Positions 9,765 through 18,307 of a stretch of DNA of 64,000 nt are shown here, one piece after another (the first letter of the stretch is position 1; each line of letters begins with the position of its first letter). The position numbers were made by a program, and so were the translations under genes. The notes below the pieces were generated by a model, which did no database searches, had not been told where the DNA came from, and saw only the letters and a list, made by a program, of their open reading frames with translations. The stretch is from positions 284,061 to 348,060 of the forward strand of contig NZ_BNCD01000003.1 in NCBI RefSeq assembly GCF_014656295.1, read 5' to 3'. The stretch comes from Streptomyces sulfonofaciens (GTDB lineage Bacteria > Actinomycetota > Actinomycetes > Streptomycetales > Streptomycetaceae).

Positions 9765-10103
9765 ACCGCGCCGGGACGGCCCCGGGCACCCGGTGGGGAC
9801 ACGTTGTCCAACTCGGCGTCACCAAGGGCTTTCAGACCGTCACCGACCGGGCATCACCGTTGTACGAAAGCGCCTAGTAGTCGGGCCCCGGCATACGGGA
9901 GAGTGATCCGCGCACCGTACGCGGCCCGCCGGGCACCCCGCGGTGGCGGGCGCCCGTGCCGACGGCCTCGGGCGCCGCGCCGGCACCCCGTGGACACGCA
10001 TGCCGATCGGGACGATCGGGATGTCCTGGGTCGATACCAGCGTGGCGGACGAGACGCACGGGGCGCACGGGACGAGCAGGACGACAGAACGGGGACGAGG
10101 ATC
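9765..10103. other. Divergent intergenic region between the his operon and the repeat-protein gene
   Basis: Open frames continue upstream of the 10104 start, but their codon content (Arg/Pro-rich, no recognisable domain) does not look like protein. I treat the region as the regulatory space of the gene at 10104. Apart from the hisD palindrome I see no defined element in it. Confidence 0.4.
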
Positions 10104-11681
10104 GTGGTCGACGGCACCACCAGCACGGGGGAACTGCCGGACGGACTGACCAGCGCCGAGGTGGGCATGTGGCAGGCCTTCCGCAACGGCAGCGTCTACG
10201 ACCTGCGGAGCGGCGACGCGGCCGTCGACGATCCGCACGGCGGGCACCCCTGGGGGCCGGAGCGCAGCGTACGGGCCCGCATCGTGGCGTGGCTGCTGCT
10301 GGACGGGCCGCCCGCACTGCCGGGCCGGGTGTCGTCGCTGAAGCTGTTCGGCGTGCAGATCGTCGGTGTGCTCGATCTGGCGGGCGGTCTGGTGCTGCCC
10401 TACGTCGAGCTCAAGGGATGCCGTTTCGAGAAGGAGATACTCCTCCCGGAGGCGCGGCTGACCACCCTGCGGCTGCTCGACTGCTCCATACCGCGCCTGG
10501 AGGCGGCGCGGCTGCACACGGAGGGCGACCTGCATCTGGCCCGGTGCCGCCTCCAGCACGGCATACGGCTCACCGACGCGCACATCGGCACGGACCTGCT
10601 GCTCAACCAGGCCGTGGTGTACCGCGACCGGCGCAGCCGGGCGATCATGGGCGACGGGCTGAGCGTCGGCCAGGACCTCCAGGCCGAGCTGATGGAGTCG
10701 TACGGCGAACTGAGCCTGCGCGGCGCCCAGATCGGCGTGTCGCTCAGCCTGCGCGGCAGCCGCCTGTTCCACCCGCACGGCCGCCGGGCGCTCAACGCCC
10801 CGCAACTGACCGTGGAGCGCTCGCTCTACCTGACCCCGGCGAGCGTCGCCGACCCGGTGCTGACCAGCGGTGCCACGCCCGCGCGCGGCACCCGCGTGCA
10901 GCGGTTCGAGTGCCATGGCGGCATCCGGCTCGACGACGGCCGCTTCGGCGACGCCATCGACATGGAGCAGGCCCGCTTCGTCCTGGAGAACGACCAGGAG
11001 GTGTCCCTGCGCCGCGTCCAGACACCGGAGCTGCGCTTCCTCGGTGAGCGGCCGCAGCGCGGGCGGGTCGTGCTGTCGGGCGCGCGGATCGTCACCCTCG
11101 TCGACAAGGCGGCGAGCTGGCCGCGGGCCGGTGGCCTGTCGATGGGCGGGTTCAGCTACGAGAGCCTGGTGCCGCGCGGGCCCTTCTCGCTGTCGCTGCG
11201 CCTGGAGTGGCTGGCCGCCGCCACGCCCGAGTACAACCCGGAGCCGTACGAGAAGCTGGCGGCGGTGCTGCGCAGCTCCGGCGAGGACGCGGAGGCCCGT
11301 GTGGTGCTGCTCGCCAAGCAGCGCAGGCGGCGGGCGACACTGCCGCTGGCGGCGAAGCTGTGGGGCTACGCACAGGACTGGACGGTGGCGTACGGGTACC
11401 GGCCGGGCCGTGCGGCGCTGTGGATGGCGGTGCTCTGGGCGGCCAGCGCCATCGCCTTCTCGCACGCCTCGCACCCGCCGATCAAGGCGGAGGAGCATCC
11501 GGACTGGAACGCCCCGCTGTTCGCGCTCGACCTGCTGATCCCGGTGATCAACCTCGGTCAGGACGGCTACTGGAAGCTGCACAGCGGCTGGCAGTGGGCT
11601 GCCGCCGTCGTCATCTGCCTCGGCTGGATCCTGGCGACGACGGTGGCGGCGGGCGCCACGCGGCTGCTGCGCAGGGGGTGA
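10104..11681 (+). CDS. Membrane-anchored repeat protein (often labelled oxidoreductase), function unknown
   Basis: The 525-residue protein has a long central region made of short repeating units that alternate hydrophobic and charged residues, for example LRLLDCS, LEAARLH, GDLHLARCRL and LSLRGAQIG. This pattern resembles pentapeptide-repeat or beta-helix proteins and runs from about residue 70 to 350. The C-terminal third is different: a helical, basic segment (KQRRRRATLP) and then two or three hydrophobic segments near 440-460 and 490-515, so it is probably membrane-bound. Related Streptomyces proteins are often annotated as membrane-associated oxidoreductases. I see no nucleotide- or metal-binding motif that supports that. 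The GTG start follows a GACGAGG ribosome site. Confidence 0.7.
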   Translation: MVDGTTSTGELPDGLTSAEVGMWQAFRNGSVYDLRSGDAAVDDPHGGHPWGPERSVRARIVAWLLLDGPPALPGRVSSLKLFGVQIVGVLDLAGGLVLPYVELKGCRFEKEILLPEARLTTLRLLDCSIPRLEAARLHTEGDLHLARCRLQHGIRLTDAHIGTDLLLNQAVVYRDRRSRAIMGDGLSVGQDLQAELMESYGELSLRGAQIGVSLSLRGSRLFHPHGRRALNAPQLTVERSLYLTPASVADPVLTSGATPARGTRVQRFECHGGIRLDDGRFGDAIDMEQARFVLENDQEVSLRRVQTPELRFLGERPQRGRVVLSGARIVTLVDKAASWPRAGGLSMGGFSYESLVPRGPFSLSLRLEWLAAATPEYNPEPYEKLAAVLRSSGEDAEARVVLLAKQRRRRATLPLAAKLWGYAQDWTVAYGYRPGRAALWMAVLWAASAIAFSHASHPPIKAEEHPDWNAPLFALDLLIPVINLGQDGYWKLHSGWQWAAAVVICLGWILATTVAAGATRLLRRG

Positions 11682-11810
11682 GCGGCGGGCGTCCCGCCCC
11701 GGGGCGCGGGCCTTTCGCCGGGGCGCCGGCCGGGGGCGCGGACGGCCGGGATCCGACGCCTGCGAACCGCTTGCTGAGCGGACACCGCGCGCCACGGGCG
11801 CGCGGGCCAT

Positions 11811-11816
11811 TAGGCT
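11811..11816 (+). promoter_or_regulatory. Candidate leaderless -10 element (TAGGCT)
   Basis: TAGGCT lies eight bases before the GTG at 11825, and there is no ribosome site between them. The same hexamer with the same 8-base spacing precedes the ABC ATPase start at 16393 on the other strand. Confidence 0.4.
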
Positions 11817-11824
11817 TGCGGCTC

Positions 11825-12565
11825 GTGACGACCGTCCGGCTGCCGCTCTTCCCACTGAACTCGGTGCTGTTCCCGGGTCTGGTACTGCCCCTGAACGTCT
11901 TCGAGGAGCGCTACCGCGCCATGATGCGCGAGCTGCTCAAGACACCCGACGGCGAACCGCGCAGGTTCGCCGTCGTGGCCATCCGCGACGGGCACGAGGT
12001 CGCGCCGAGCGCCCCGGGCCTGCCGGACCAGACGGCGCAGCCCGAGCGCGGCCCGGCGGCCGGCTTCGGCAGCGATCCCGCGAAGGCCTTCCACGCCGTG
12101 GGCTGCATCGCGGACGCGGCGACCGTCCGGGAGCGCGCGGACGGCAGCTTCGAGGTCCTGGCGACCGGCACCACCCGGGTCCGCATCGGCTCGGTGGACG
12201 CCTCGGGGGCGTTCCTGACCGCGGAGCTGGAGGAGCTGCCCGAGGAACCGGGCGACGAGGCGGGAGCGCTGGCCGAGGGGGTGCTGCGGGCCTTCAGGTC
12301 GTACCAGAAGCGGCTGGCCGGAGCGCGGGAGCGGTCGCTGTCCACGGACGCGGAGCTGCCGGACGAGCCGTCCGTGGTGTCGTACCTGGTGGCCGCGGCC
12401 GCGGTGCTCGACACGCCGACCAAGCAGCGGCTGCTGCAGGCTCCTGACACCGCCTCGCGGCTCCGCGACGAGCTGCGGCTGCTGCGCACGGAGACGGCCG
12501 TGATCCGCTCGCTGCCGTCGCTGCCCATGACGGACCTCACCCGCAGCCCGACCAGCCTCAACTGA
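11825..12565 (+). CDS. Stand-alone LON substrate-binding domain protein
   Basis: The 246-residue protein matches the N-terminal substrate-recognition domain of Lon protease. It has the opening RLPLFPLNSVLFPGLVLPLNVFE-type strand pattern (given here in part: LPLFPLNSVLFPG) followed by ERYRAMM. It has no AAA+ ATPase or serine-lysine protease domain, so it cannot be an active protease. Such LON-only proteins are common in actinobacteria and their role is unknown; binding of damaged or unfolded proteins is a reasonable guess. The C-terminal half is helical. The GTG start shows no ribosome site but does follow a TAGGCT hexamer, so leaderless translation is likely. Confidence 0.88.
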   Translation: MTTVRLPLFPLNSVLFPGLVLPLNVFEERYRAMMRELLKTPDGEPRRFAVVAIRDGHEVAPSAPGLPDQTAQPERGPAAGFGSDPAKAFHAVGCIADAATVRERADGSFEVLATGTTRVRIGSVDASGAFLTAELEELPEEPGDEAGALAEGVLRAFRSYQKRLAGARERSLSTDAELPDEPSVVSYLVAAAAVLDTPTKQRLLQAPDTASRLRDELRLLRTETAVIRSLPSLPMTDLTRSPTSLN

Positions 12566-12675
12566 CACCGGACTCAACTGGCACCAGCCGCACCGGCCGG
12601 CGCGGTGGCACCCGGCGCCGGCGGCCCCCGGGCGCGGGCCGACCCCGAGCGTCCGCGAGCCCCCTGGAAGGACCG

Positions 12676-13188
12676 ATGGCGAAGAAGGCAGCGAAGGCCC
12701 GCGCCCGGCAGCAGGCGGGCGGCACGCCCGCGACCGTCGCGCTCGCCGCGGCGGGCGCCGACTTCACACTGCACTCCTACGTGCACGATCCGGCGCATCC
12801 CTCGTACGGGGAGGAGGCCGCCGAGGCCATGGGGGTATCACCCGACCGGGTGTTCAAGACACTCGTGGCGGACGTGGACGGCGCGCTCACCGTCGCCGTC
12901 GTACCGGTCTCCGGCTCGCTCGACCTCAAGGCACTGGCCGCCGCGGTGGGCGGCAAGCGGGCCGCCATGGCCGACCCTGCGGCCGCGGAGCGCACCACCG
13001 GCTATGTCCGCGGCGGCATCTCGCCGCTGGGCCAGCGCAGGCGGCTCCCCACGGTCCTCGACGCGTCGGCCGCCGGGCACAGCACGATCTGCGTCTCCGC
13101 GGGCCGCCGTGGCCTGGAGGTGGAGCTCGCTCCCGGCACCCTCGCCGCGCTGACGGGGGCGGTGGTGGCACCGGTCAGCAGGAGCTGA
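12676..13188 (+). CDS. YbaK/EbsC-type aminoacyl-tRNA deacylase
   Basis: The 170-residue protein belongs to the YbaK family, which hydrolyses mischarged Cys-tRNA(Pro) and related aminoacyl-tRNAs in trans. Family marks are FKTLVADVDG (about residues 55-64), AVVPVSGSLDLKALA (75-89, with the lysine after the Asp) and the GGISPLGQRRRLPTVLD loop (112-128). A Lys/Ala-rich extension of about 18 residues precedes the domain. The ATG has a good ribosome site (GGAAGGA) and starts 110 bases after the LON-domain gene, in the same direction. Confidence 0.92.
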   Translation: MAKKAAKARARQQAGGTPATVALAAAGADFTLHSYVHDPAHPSYGEEAAEAMGVSPDRVFKTLVADVDGALTVAVVPVSGSLDLKALAAAVGGKRAAMADPAAAERTTGYVRGGISPLGQRRRLPTVLDASAAGHSTICVSAGRRGLEVELAPGTLAALTGAVVAPVSRS

Positions 13189-13552
13189 CCGGCACGGCCC
13201 CGGCACGCCGCCCCTGCGGGCCCCTTGCCGGGGCGGCCCCTGCCGGGACCGGGCGTGCCGCTCCCGCGGTGCGCCACTCTCCGGGACGGCGCCCCGGCCG
13301 GGAGGCGGGCCGGGGACCGGAGGGCGGGGGCTTCGGGGCACACGGAAGCCGCGGCGTTCAGGCCAGCGGCTCCCCACGACGCGGGCCCGAGGGCCCCCAC
13401 GACCCGGGCCCCGGGGGCCTCCACGGGGCCCGGGCACCAGCGGCGCTCCGCGCCTTCGGCCCCTGAGGGGTGCCGGTGCACGGCAGCCGGTACCGGCCCG
13501 GATGCGCTCGGGGGCCCGGCCCCGCAGCGCGCCCCGGCGCACGCGCGGGGTC
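13189..13552. other. GC-rich convergent intergenic region
   Basis: These 364 bases lie between two convergent genes and hold no credible gene. The repeated G/C blocks allow several hairpins, for example CGGCACG near 13203 with CGTGCCG near 13254. A bidirectional terminator is likely but I cannot pick one hairpin over the others. Confidence 0.4.
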
Positions 13553-14221
13553 TCAGTTCTCCGACGGGTACGGCCCCGCCTGCTCGTGCCCGTGCTCCTG
13601 CTCGAACTCGGGTTCGGGGTCGCGGGGGCCGAAAAGAGCCGTCAGGCCGAGGTGGACCAGGGTGGCCGCCACCGGCCAGGCGAGCAGCGCCCCCTTCGCC
13701 TTCAGTTCGAGCGGGGCGTCGAAGGTGACGCCCTTGCCGACCTGCCTGGCGTGGGCGGCGACGTCCGGGGTCGGCCCGAGCCAGATGCCCAGGCGCCAGG
13801 CCAGCAGCGCGCCGAGCAGCCCGCCCAGGGCGAGGGCGACGACCAGCGGGACGCCGCCCCGGCGGCTCACCAGGAAGACGGCCAGCGCGCTCAGCGCGCC
13901 GAAGCCGACCGCCAGCAGGGTGAAGACGCCGTCCACCCCGACGGCCTGCTCGCCCTCGCTGTCCTTGAGGTAGACCGCCTGGTCGTCCGCGATCAGCGGC
14001 ACGTGCGGCGCGAGCCACAGCCACAGCAGGCCGAGCAGCACGCCGCAGAGCGCCACCACGACCGTGACCACGGCCGCCTGCCGCACTTCGGTCTTCATAC
14101 CGGGACCGTCCTCTCCGTACGGCGCGGGGGTCGCGGCCCCGTCTGCCGGTGCGGCGGGTACCTGGGGGTGCGGGTCGTGTGCGGGCTGGTGGTGCGGCGA
14201 AGGAGTCAACGGTGCGGTCAC
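13553..14221 (-). CDS. DUF2567-like integral membrane protein
   Basis: The 222-residue protein begins with about 40 Pro/Ala/His-rich cytoplasmic residues, then has four hydrophobic segments near 48-70, 98-118, 122-143 and 178-196. A polar extracytoplasmic loop (APHVPLIADDQAVYLKDSEGEQ) contains acidic residues and follows the first segment. The C-terminus is acidic and His-rich (EFEQEHGHEQ). The layout fits the actinobacterial DUF2567 family, whose function is unknown. It is transcribed in the same direction as the ABC exporter, 34 bases after the permease gene, and could be part of that unit. GTG 14221 is preferred because the frame upstream is compositionally odd. Confidence 0.65.
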   Translation of the reverse strand: MTAPLTPSPHHQPAHDPHPQVPAAPADGAATPAPYGEDGPGMKTEVRQAAVVTVVVALCGVLLGLLWLWLAPHVPLIADDQAVYLKDSEGEQAVGVDGVFTLLAVGFGALSALAVFLVSRRGGVPLVVALALGGLLGALLAWRLGIWLGPTPDVAAHARQVGKGVTFDAPLELKAKGALLAWPVAATLVHLGLTALFGPRDPEPEFEQEHGHEQAGPYPSEN

Positions 14222-14255
14222 CCCCACATCGTGCCAAACGCCCTCGTGGAGTGCG

Positions 14256-15275
14256 TCACCGGACGGCCGCCCGGCGGTAGGCCCAGGTCGCCGCGGCCAG
14301 CGAGACGACGCCCACGGCCGCGCAGACCGCCAGGTCGAGTCCGACGGCGGGCCAGTCGGGGCGGGCGCCGAAGGCCCGTACGAATGCCTCCACCCCGTAG
14401 GTCGACGGGAGCAGGTCGCGTACGAACAGGATCGGCTCGGGCATCCGCCCGGCCGGCAGCACACCCAGCAGCAGCGCCGCCGACATGCCGAGCTGGCCGA
14501 GCAGCGTGGCCAGTTCGGGCCGCGGGGCGAGCAGTCCGAGGGCCGCACCCAGCCCGGAGAGCGCGGCGCCCGCCAGCGGGATCACCGCCACCAGCACCCA
14601 GAGGTGGGCGAGCGGCAGTTGGAAGAGGCCGCAGCCGACCACCGCGGTCACGACCGTGCCCGGCACCGTGAAGGAGGCGTACGCGGCGGCGGTGCCGAGG
14701 ACCACGGCGGCGGGCGGCACGGGCAGGGTGGCGTAGTGGTCGAGCCCGCCGGCGGCACGCAACTGCCCGAAGTACTGGGCGAGCAGGTTGAGCGCGACGA
14801 AGGCGACGACGAGGACGGAGGATCCGGCCACCACGGCCCGCGCCCCGCTCGCGTCGTCGACCACGCCCCGCATCAGGATCATGATCCCCACGGACTGGAA
14901 GGTCGCCACGAACAGCAGCGGGATCCTGGCCACCCGCGCACGTGAGAGCTGGGCCCGGTAGACGGCACCGAGCGCGGGCAGCAGACGGGCCCGGGGCGCC
15001 AGGGCGACGGCATCCCGCCCCGAGCGGGCGGCCGACGGGTGCTCCCGGTCGCGGGCGGGCCCGCCACCGGCTCCGGTCTCCGGGGCGGCGGTGGGACGTG
15101 CGGGGTGGGCGGGGGCGCGGTCGGCACCGGCCGTGGTGGCGTCCGTGGAAGCCGCCCCGGCGTGTGCGGGGTCCCCGCCGGCGTGGGCGCCCGGGGGCGG
15201 CGCGGTGTCGCACGGGTGGTCGGGGCCGTACGCGGATGCGCCACCGCCGGTGGCCGGGGCGGGTGGGGCGCTCAC
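14256..15275 (-). CDS. ABC-2 type transporter permease
   Basis: The 339-residue protein has a disordered Pro/Ala/Gly/Thr-rich N-terminus of about 100 residues and then an ABC-2 membrane domain with six hydrophobic segments, beginning at RIPLLFVATFQSVGIMILM-type sequence near residue 120. With the ATPase encoded just upstream it should form an exporter; the substrate is unknown. I chose GTG 15275 because AAGGAG lies nine bases upstream. An ATG at 15374 overlaps the ATPase stop codon (ATGA) and would add 33 residues. That arrangement is typical of coupled genes, so the true start is undecided. Confidence 0.85.
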   Translation of the reverse strand: MSAPPAPATGGGASAYGPDHPCDTAPPPGAHAGGDPAHAGAASTDATTAGADRAPAHPARPTAAPETGAGGGPARDREHPSAARSGRDAVALAPRARLLPALGAVYRAQLSRARVARIPLLFVATFQSVGIMILMRGVVDDASGARAVVAGSSVLVVAFVALNLLAQYFGQLRAAGGLDHYATLPVPPAAVVLGTAAAYASFTVPGTVVTAVVGCGLFQLPLAHLWVLVAVIPLAGAALSGLGAALGLLAPRPELATLLGQLGMSAALLLGVLPAGRMPEPILFVRDLLPSTYGVEAFVRAFGARPDWPAVGLDLAVCAAVGVVSLAAATWAYRRAAVR

Positions 15276-15370
15276 CGTGCGCTGCTCCTTCTCGTCGCGT
15301 CCGAAGGGGCGGGCGGCACGGCCGCGGGGTCCGGTGGCCTTCCCATGGGTTCCTGCGGGGTGCGCCCAGC

Positions 15371-16393
15371 TCATGTCTTCACCAGTCCCTCGACGCCGGC
15401 CGCGCTGCCGCCGAGGGCCAGGTAGACGTCCTCCAGGCTCGGGGTGGCCAGGGTGAAGTCGTCCAGCGCGGCGAAGGCGTCGCCGCCGGTGACGGCGGCG
15501 ACGGCGGCCCGTGCCTCGTCCGGCGCGAGCCGCAGGGCCCAGCGGCGCCCGGACTCGACGGCGGCCGGGCGCAGCGCGGCGACCTCCGGCAGCTCCAGCG
15601 GTGCCCTCTCGCGCCAGACCAGTTCGACACGCACCTCGCCCGCGACCCGCTCCTTGAGGCCGGCCGGCGTGTCGCAGGCGATGATCCGGCCGCGGTCGAG
15701 CACGGCGACCCGGTCGAGCACCGTCTCCGCCTCGATGACGTTGTGGGTGACCAGCAGCACCGTCGTGCCCCGCTCGGCACGGCGCCGGTCCACGGCGGCC
15801 CACACCGCGCGGCGCGCCACCGGGTCCATGCCCGTGGTCGGTTCGTCCAGGACGAGCAGCGGGCGCTCGCCGACCAGCGCGGCGGCGAGGCAGGCCAGTC
15901 GGCGCTGGCCGCCGGAAAGCTTCTTCAGCGGCCGGGCGGCCAGGGGGCCGAGCCCGAGTTCGTCGAGGACCGCGTCCCGCGCGGCGCGTGCCGCGCGGGC
16001 GGTCAGACCGCGCAGCCGTCCGGTGGTCTCCGCGGCCAGCGCGACGGTCAGCTCGTCCAGTGCGGTGGAGTCCTGACCGAGGTAGGCGAGGATGCGGGCG
16101 GCCCGCTCGGGGTGCCGCACGATGTCGTGGCCGAGGAGGTGGACGCTGCCCGCGTCGGGCCGCAGCAGGCCGGTGAGCTGGCGGACCAGGGTCGACTTGC
16201 CCGCGCCGTTGGGGCCGAGCAGCCCGAAGACCTCGCCGCGCCGGACGTCCAGCCGCACCCCGTCGGTGGCACGCACCGGGGGCTGTGCGGGCCTGCCGCG
16301 GCGGCCGCGCGCCGCGGGGTAGGTCTTGACCAGGTCCCGCACCGTGCACACGACGTCGGTGTCGTGTTCCGGCCATGCGGTGCGCATTCTCAC
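15371..16393 (-). CDS. ABC transporter ATP-binding protein (drug/antibiotic exporter type)
   Basis: The 340-residue protein has all nucleotide-binding motifs: Walker A GPNGAGKS (60-67), the Q-loop, the signature LSGGQRR, and Walker B LLVLDEPTTGMDP, followed by the switch histidine in VTHN. A C-terminal domain of about 100 residues follows, as in DrrA-type and related ABC-2 exporters. It energises the adjacent permease. GTG 16393 is chosen because TAGGCT lies eight bases upstream, suggesting a leaderless transcript; an ATG two codons later has only a weak ribosome site. Confidence 0.93.
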   Translation of the reverse strand: MRMRTAWPEHDTDVVCTVRDLVKTYPAARGRRGRPAQPPVRATDGVRLDVRRGEVFGLLGPNGAGKSTLVRQLTGLLRPDAGSVHLLGHDIVRHPERAARILAYLGQDSTALDELTVALAAETTGRLRGLTARAARAARDAVLDELGLGPLAARPLKKLSGGQRRLACLAAALVGERPLLVLDEPTTGMDPVARRAVWAAVDRRRAERGTTVLLVTHNVIEAETVLDRVAVLDRGRIIACDTPAGLKERVAGEVRVELVWRERAPLELPEVAALRPAAVESGRRWALRLAPDEARAAVAAVTGGDAFAALDDFTLATPSLEDVYLALGGSAAGVEGLVKT

Positions 16394-16401
16394 GAAGCAC
16401 G

Positions 16402-16407
16402 AGCCTA
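16402..16407 (-). promoter_or_regulatory. Candidate leaderless -10 element (TAGGCT)
   Basis: Read on the minus strand, TAGGCT is followed by eight bases and then the GTG of the ABC ATPase. This is the same hexamer and spacing as before the LON-domain gene. Confidence 0.4.
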
Positions 16408-16492
16408 CGGGGTCGAGCCCTCCGGGGCGCCTTTGGGGCACGCGTGCACCGCCGGGCGTCCCGGAAGGGCCGCGGGGAACCGGGGGTGCGCC

Positions 16493-17722
16493 TCACTCCC
16501 CCGTGGGCACCTGCTCCGCGGGCGACCGCGCCTCGATCTCGCGCCAGAAGCCCGCCCTGATGGCGTACCGGTCGTGCTCGTCGATCTGGTCGTCCTTGTG
16601 GGCGAGCAGGCCGAAACGGGCCGCGTAGCGCAGCAGCTCACCGTCGATGCGGTGCGGGATGCGCGGGTACATCCCGGAGAGCCTGTGCAGGTGGGACGGC
16701 TCCGGCAGGCGCGCCATCCAACGGCGCGCGAAGACCTGACCGACCTCGAAGGGGTCACCGCCGACGGTGGTGATGTCCTCCTCACGGTCCGCCCAGCGCT
16801 GCTCGGCGGTGGTCAACTGGGCCAGGGTCGGCAGCGCGGCCGCTTCCGGGGACTCGCCGGCGGTGGGTCTTTCCACCCAGCCCTTGTCGGAGGACCAGCG
16901 CAGTGTGGCGCCGGCCGGCGGCTGCCCCGGCTGACCGGACGGTGCGCGCAGAGCGGCCAGGTCCTTCGGGGTGGGCACGCCCTTGGCCGCGGGTCCGCGG
17001 TCCTGTGTGCCGTTCGTCCCGGGGGCCGCCGGGGGCCGGCGGTCCGGGCCGGCGGCGTCGGCCGCCCGCTCCGCGGAGGTGAGCGCGGAGTCGGGCAGCG
17101 GCGCGGAGAGGATGGCGGCGATCTCCGGGCGCGGCGCGGCCACCGGGGCGCAGACGACGCCGGCCTCCTTCGCCCGCACGGCCTTGGTGATCCAGGCCCG
17201 GTCGAGCACCCGCCGCTCGTCGGCCTCGGCGACCAGGTCCTCCGACTGGTTGTAGTCGCCGTCCGCGGCCTGCACCGCCCACAGGTGGACGGCGACGCCG
17301 TGCTCCTTGGCAGCCATCATGCCCGGCAGCAGATCACCGTCGCCGGTCACCAGCACCACGTCGGAGCAGGCGCGGTTGCGGGCCAGCTCGGTCAGCTCGG
17401 CGTGCATGGCGGCGTCCACACCCTTCTGCGCCCACCGGCCGTCGCTGCGGGTCAGCGCGCCGAGGCGGACCGTGACCCGCGGCATCACCCGCAGCCTGCG
17501 GTGCTCGGGCTGGGGTACACGGTCCGGGGCGCCGTCGAACCAGTAGATGCGCAGCAGCGGACGCTCCGTGTCCGACTCGGCGCGCTCGCGCAGACCCTGG
17601 ATCAGGGCGGCGTGGTCGATGGTGATGCGGGACCGGGAGGGTTCACCGGCGAGCAGGCTCGCGGCGGCCCCCAGCAGATACCCGGCGTCCACCAGGACGA
17701 TGCAGCGGTCCACGCGATCCAC
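16493..17722 (-). CDS. NYN-domain (PIN-like) protein
   Basis: The first 170 of 409 residues form a NYN domain, a PIN-like nuclease fold. The acidic active-site residues are visible as VLVDAGYLLG (9-18), WAQKGVDAAMHAEL (D near 102) and VVLVTGDGDLLPGM (D residues near 127-129). A linker rich in Pro, Ala and Gly (about 200-280) joins a C-terminal helical domain of the OST-HTH-like or unknown type (RWMARLPEPSHLHRLSGMYP). Members are proposed RNases acting on structured RNA; the target here is unknown. The GTG start has GAAGG five bases upstream. The gene is divergent from the small gene at 18014. Confidence 0.85.
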   Translation of the reverse strand: MDRVDRCIVLVDAGYLLGAAASLLAGEPSRSRITIDHAALIQGLRERAESDTERPLLRIYWFDGAPDRVPQPEHRRLRVMPRVTVRLGALTRSDGRWAQKGVDAAMHAELTELARNRACSDVVLVTGDGDLLPGMMAAKEHGVAVHLWAVQAADGDYNQSEDLVAEADERRVLDRAWITKAVRAKEAGVVCAPVAAPRPEIAAILSAPLPDSALTSAERAADAAGPDRRPPAAPGTNGTQDRGPAAKGVPTPKDLAALRAPSGQPGQPPAGATLRWSSDKGWVERPTAGESPEAAALPTLAQLTTAEQRWADREEDITTVGGDPFEVGQVFARRWMARLPEPSHLHRLSGMYPRIPHRIDGELLRYAARFGLLAHKDDQIDEHDRYAIRAGFWREIEARSPAEQVPTGE

Positions 17723-18013
17723 CTACCTTCTTCCCTGTTCCTACCGGGATGCCCGGCGGTCGCCCGCAGGATGCGTCCCGTGCCCACCGTGCTGAAGCGC
17801 GCGGGTCGCTTCGGGTTTCCTTCGAGTCTGCCCGACCGTACGAGGGTTAACGGTCCGAACTCGATCTTCGGCGTGGCGCATCCGGTGCCGGTCGCCCTAC
17901 AGGCCTTATCACGCAGGGTAATTATCAAACATGCACGACGTGGCACTGTATGTGAATCTGATCCTGCCCCCGGATCACCCACAGCAGGCAGATCGCACAG
18001 GAGGCGGATCACC

Positions 18014-18181
18014 ATGGCCAAGAACAGGAACCGCAAGCGCGGCGGCCGGCAGGAGCGCCCCGCGGCAGGCGGACGGGCGGCGCAGCAGGCCGGGTCCACC
18101 GGGCCGGGCACGGACACCGGGCCGGGCGGCGGCCCTGCCGAGGGAGCCCGCAAGCAGCAGCGCCGTTTCGGGCACAACTGA
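18014..18181 (+). CDS. Small basic hypothetical protein (55 aa)
   Basis: The product begins with the strongly basic MAKNRNRKRGGRQERP and continues with a Gly/Ala/Pro/Thr-rich middle and a basic end (KQQRRFGHN). A strong AGGAGG ribosome site sits ten bases before the ATG, and a clear terminator hairpin follows the stop codon, so I believe the gene is expressed. It looks intrinsically disordered and may bind nucleic acid, but no family with known function is recognised. Upstream, about 17870-17990 is unusually AT-rich for this genome and probably carries its promoter. Confidence 0.7.
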   Translation: MAKNRNRKRGGRQERPAAGGRAAQQAGSTGPGTDTGPGGGPAEGARKQQRRFGHN

Positions 18182-18212
18182 CCGCGGCGCGGGGACGGGC
18201 CCCGACGTCTGT

Positions 18213-18244
18213 GAGGGGCGCACCCGGTGGCGGGTGCGCCCCTC
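18213..18244. terminator. Perfect 14-bp hairpin after the small basic gene
   Basis: A 14-bp stem (18213-18226 with 18231-18244) closes on a four-base loop. No U-run follows on either strand, as is common in Streptomyces. It lies between convergent genes and can serve both. Confidence 0.8.
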
Positions 18245-18263
18245 ATGTGTTCGCCGATGTCCG

Positions 18264-18307
18264 CCGGCCTGCCTGGCCGGCCTCCCTCAGCCGGCCAGGC
18301 AGGCCGG
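18264..18307 (-). terminator. dnaE: Perfect 18-bp hairpin overlapping the dnaE stop codon
   Basis: The stem pairs 18264-18281 with 18290-18307, and the eight-base loop contains the dnaE stop codon (18287-18289). One arm therefore encodes the last six residues (PACLAG) of DnaE. The position suits a dnaE terminator. Confidence 0.8.

Noticed and set aside
17938..17965. TGGCAC-N-like sigma-54 promoter pattern before the small gene at 18014
   Set aside because: Streptomyces is not known to have sigma-54, and the second half of the motif is absent.
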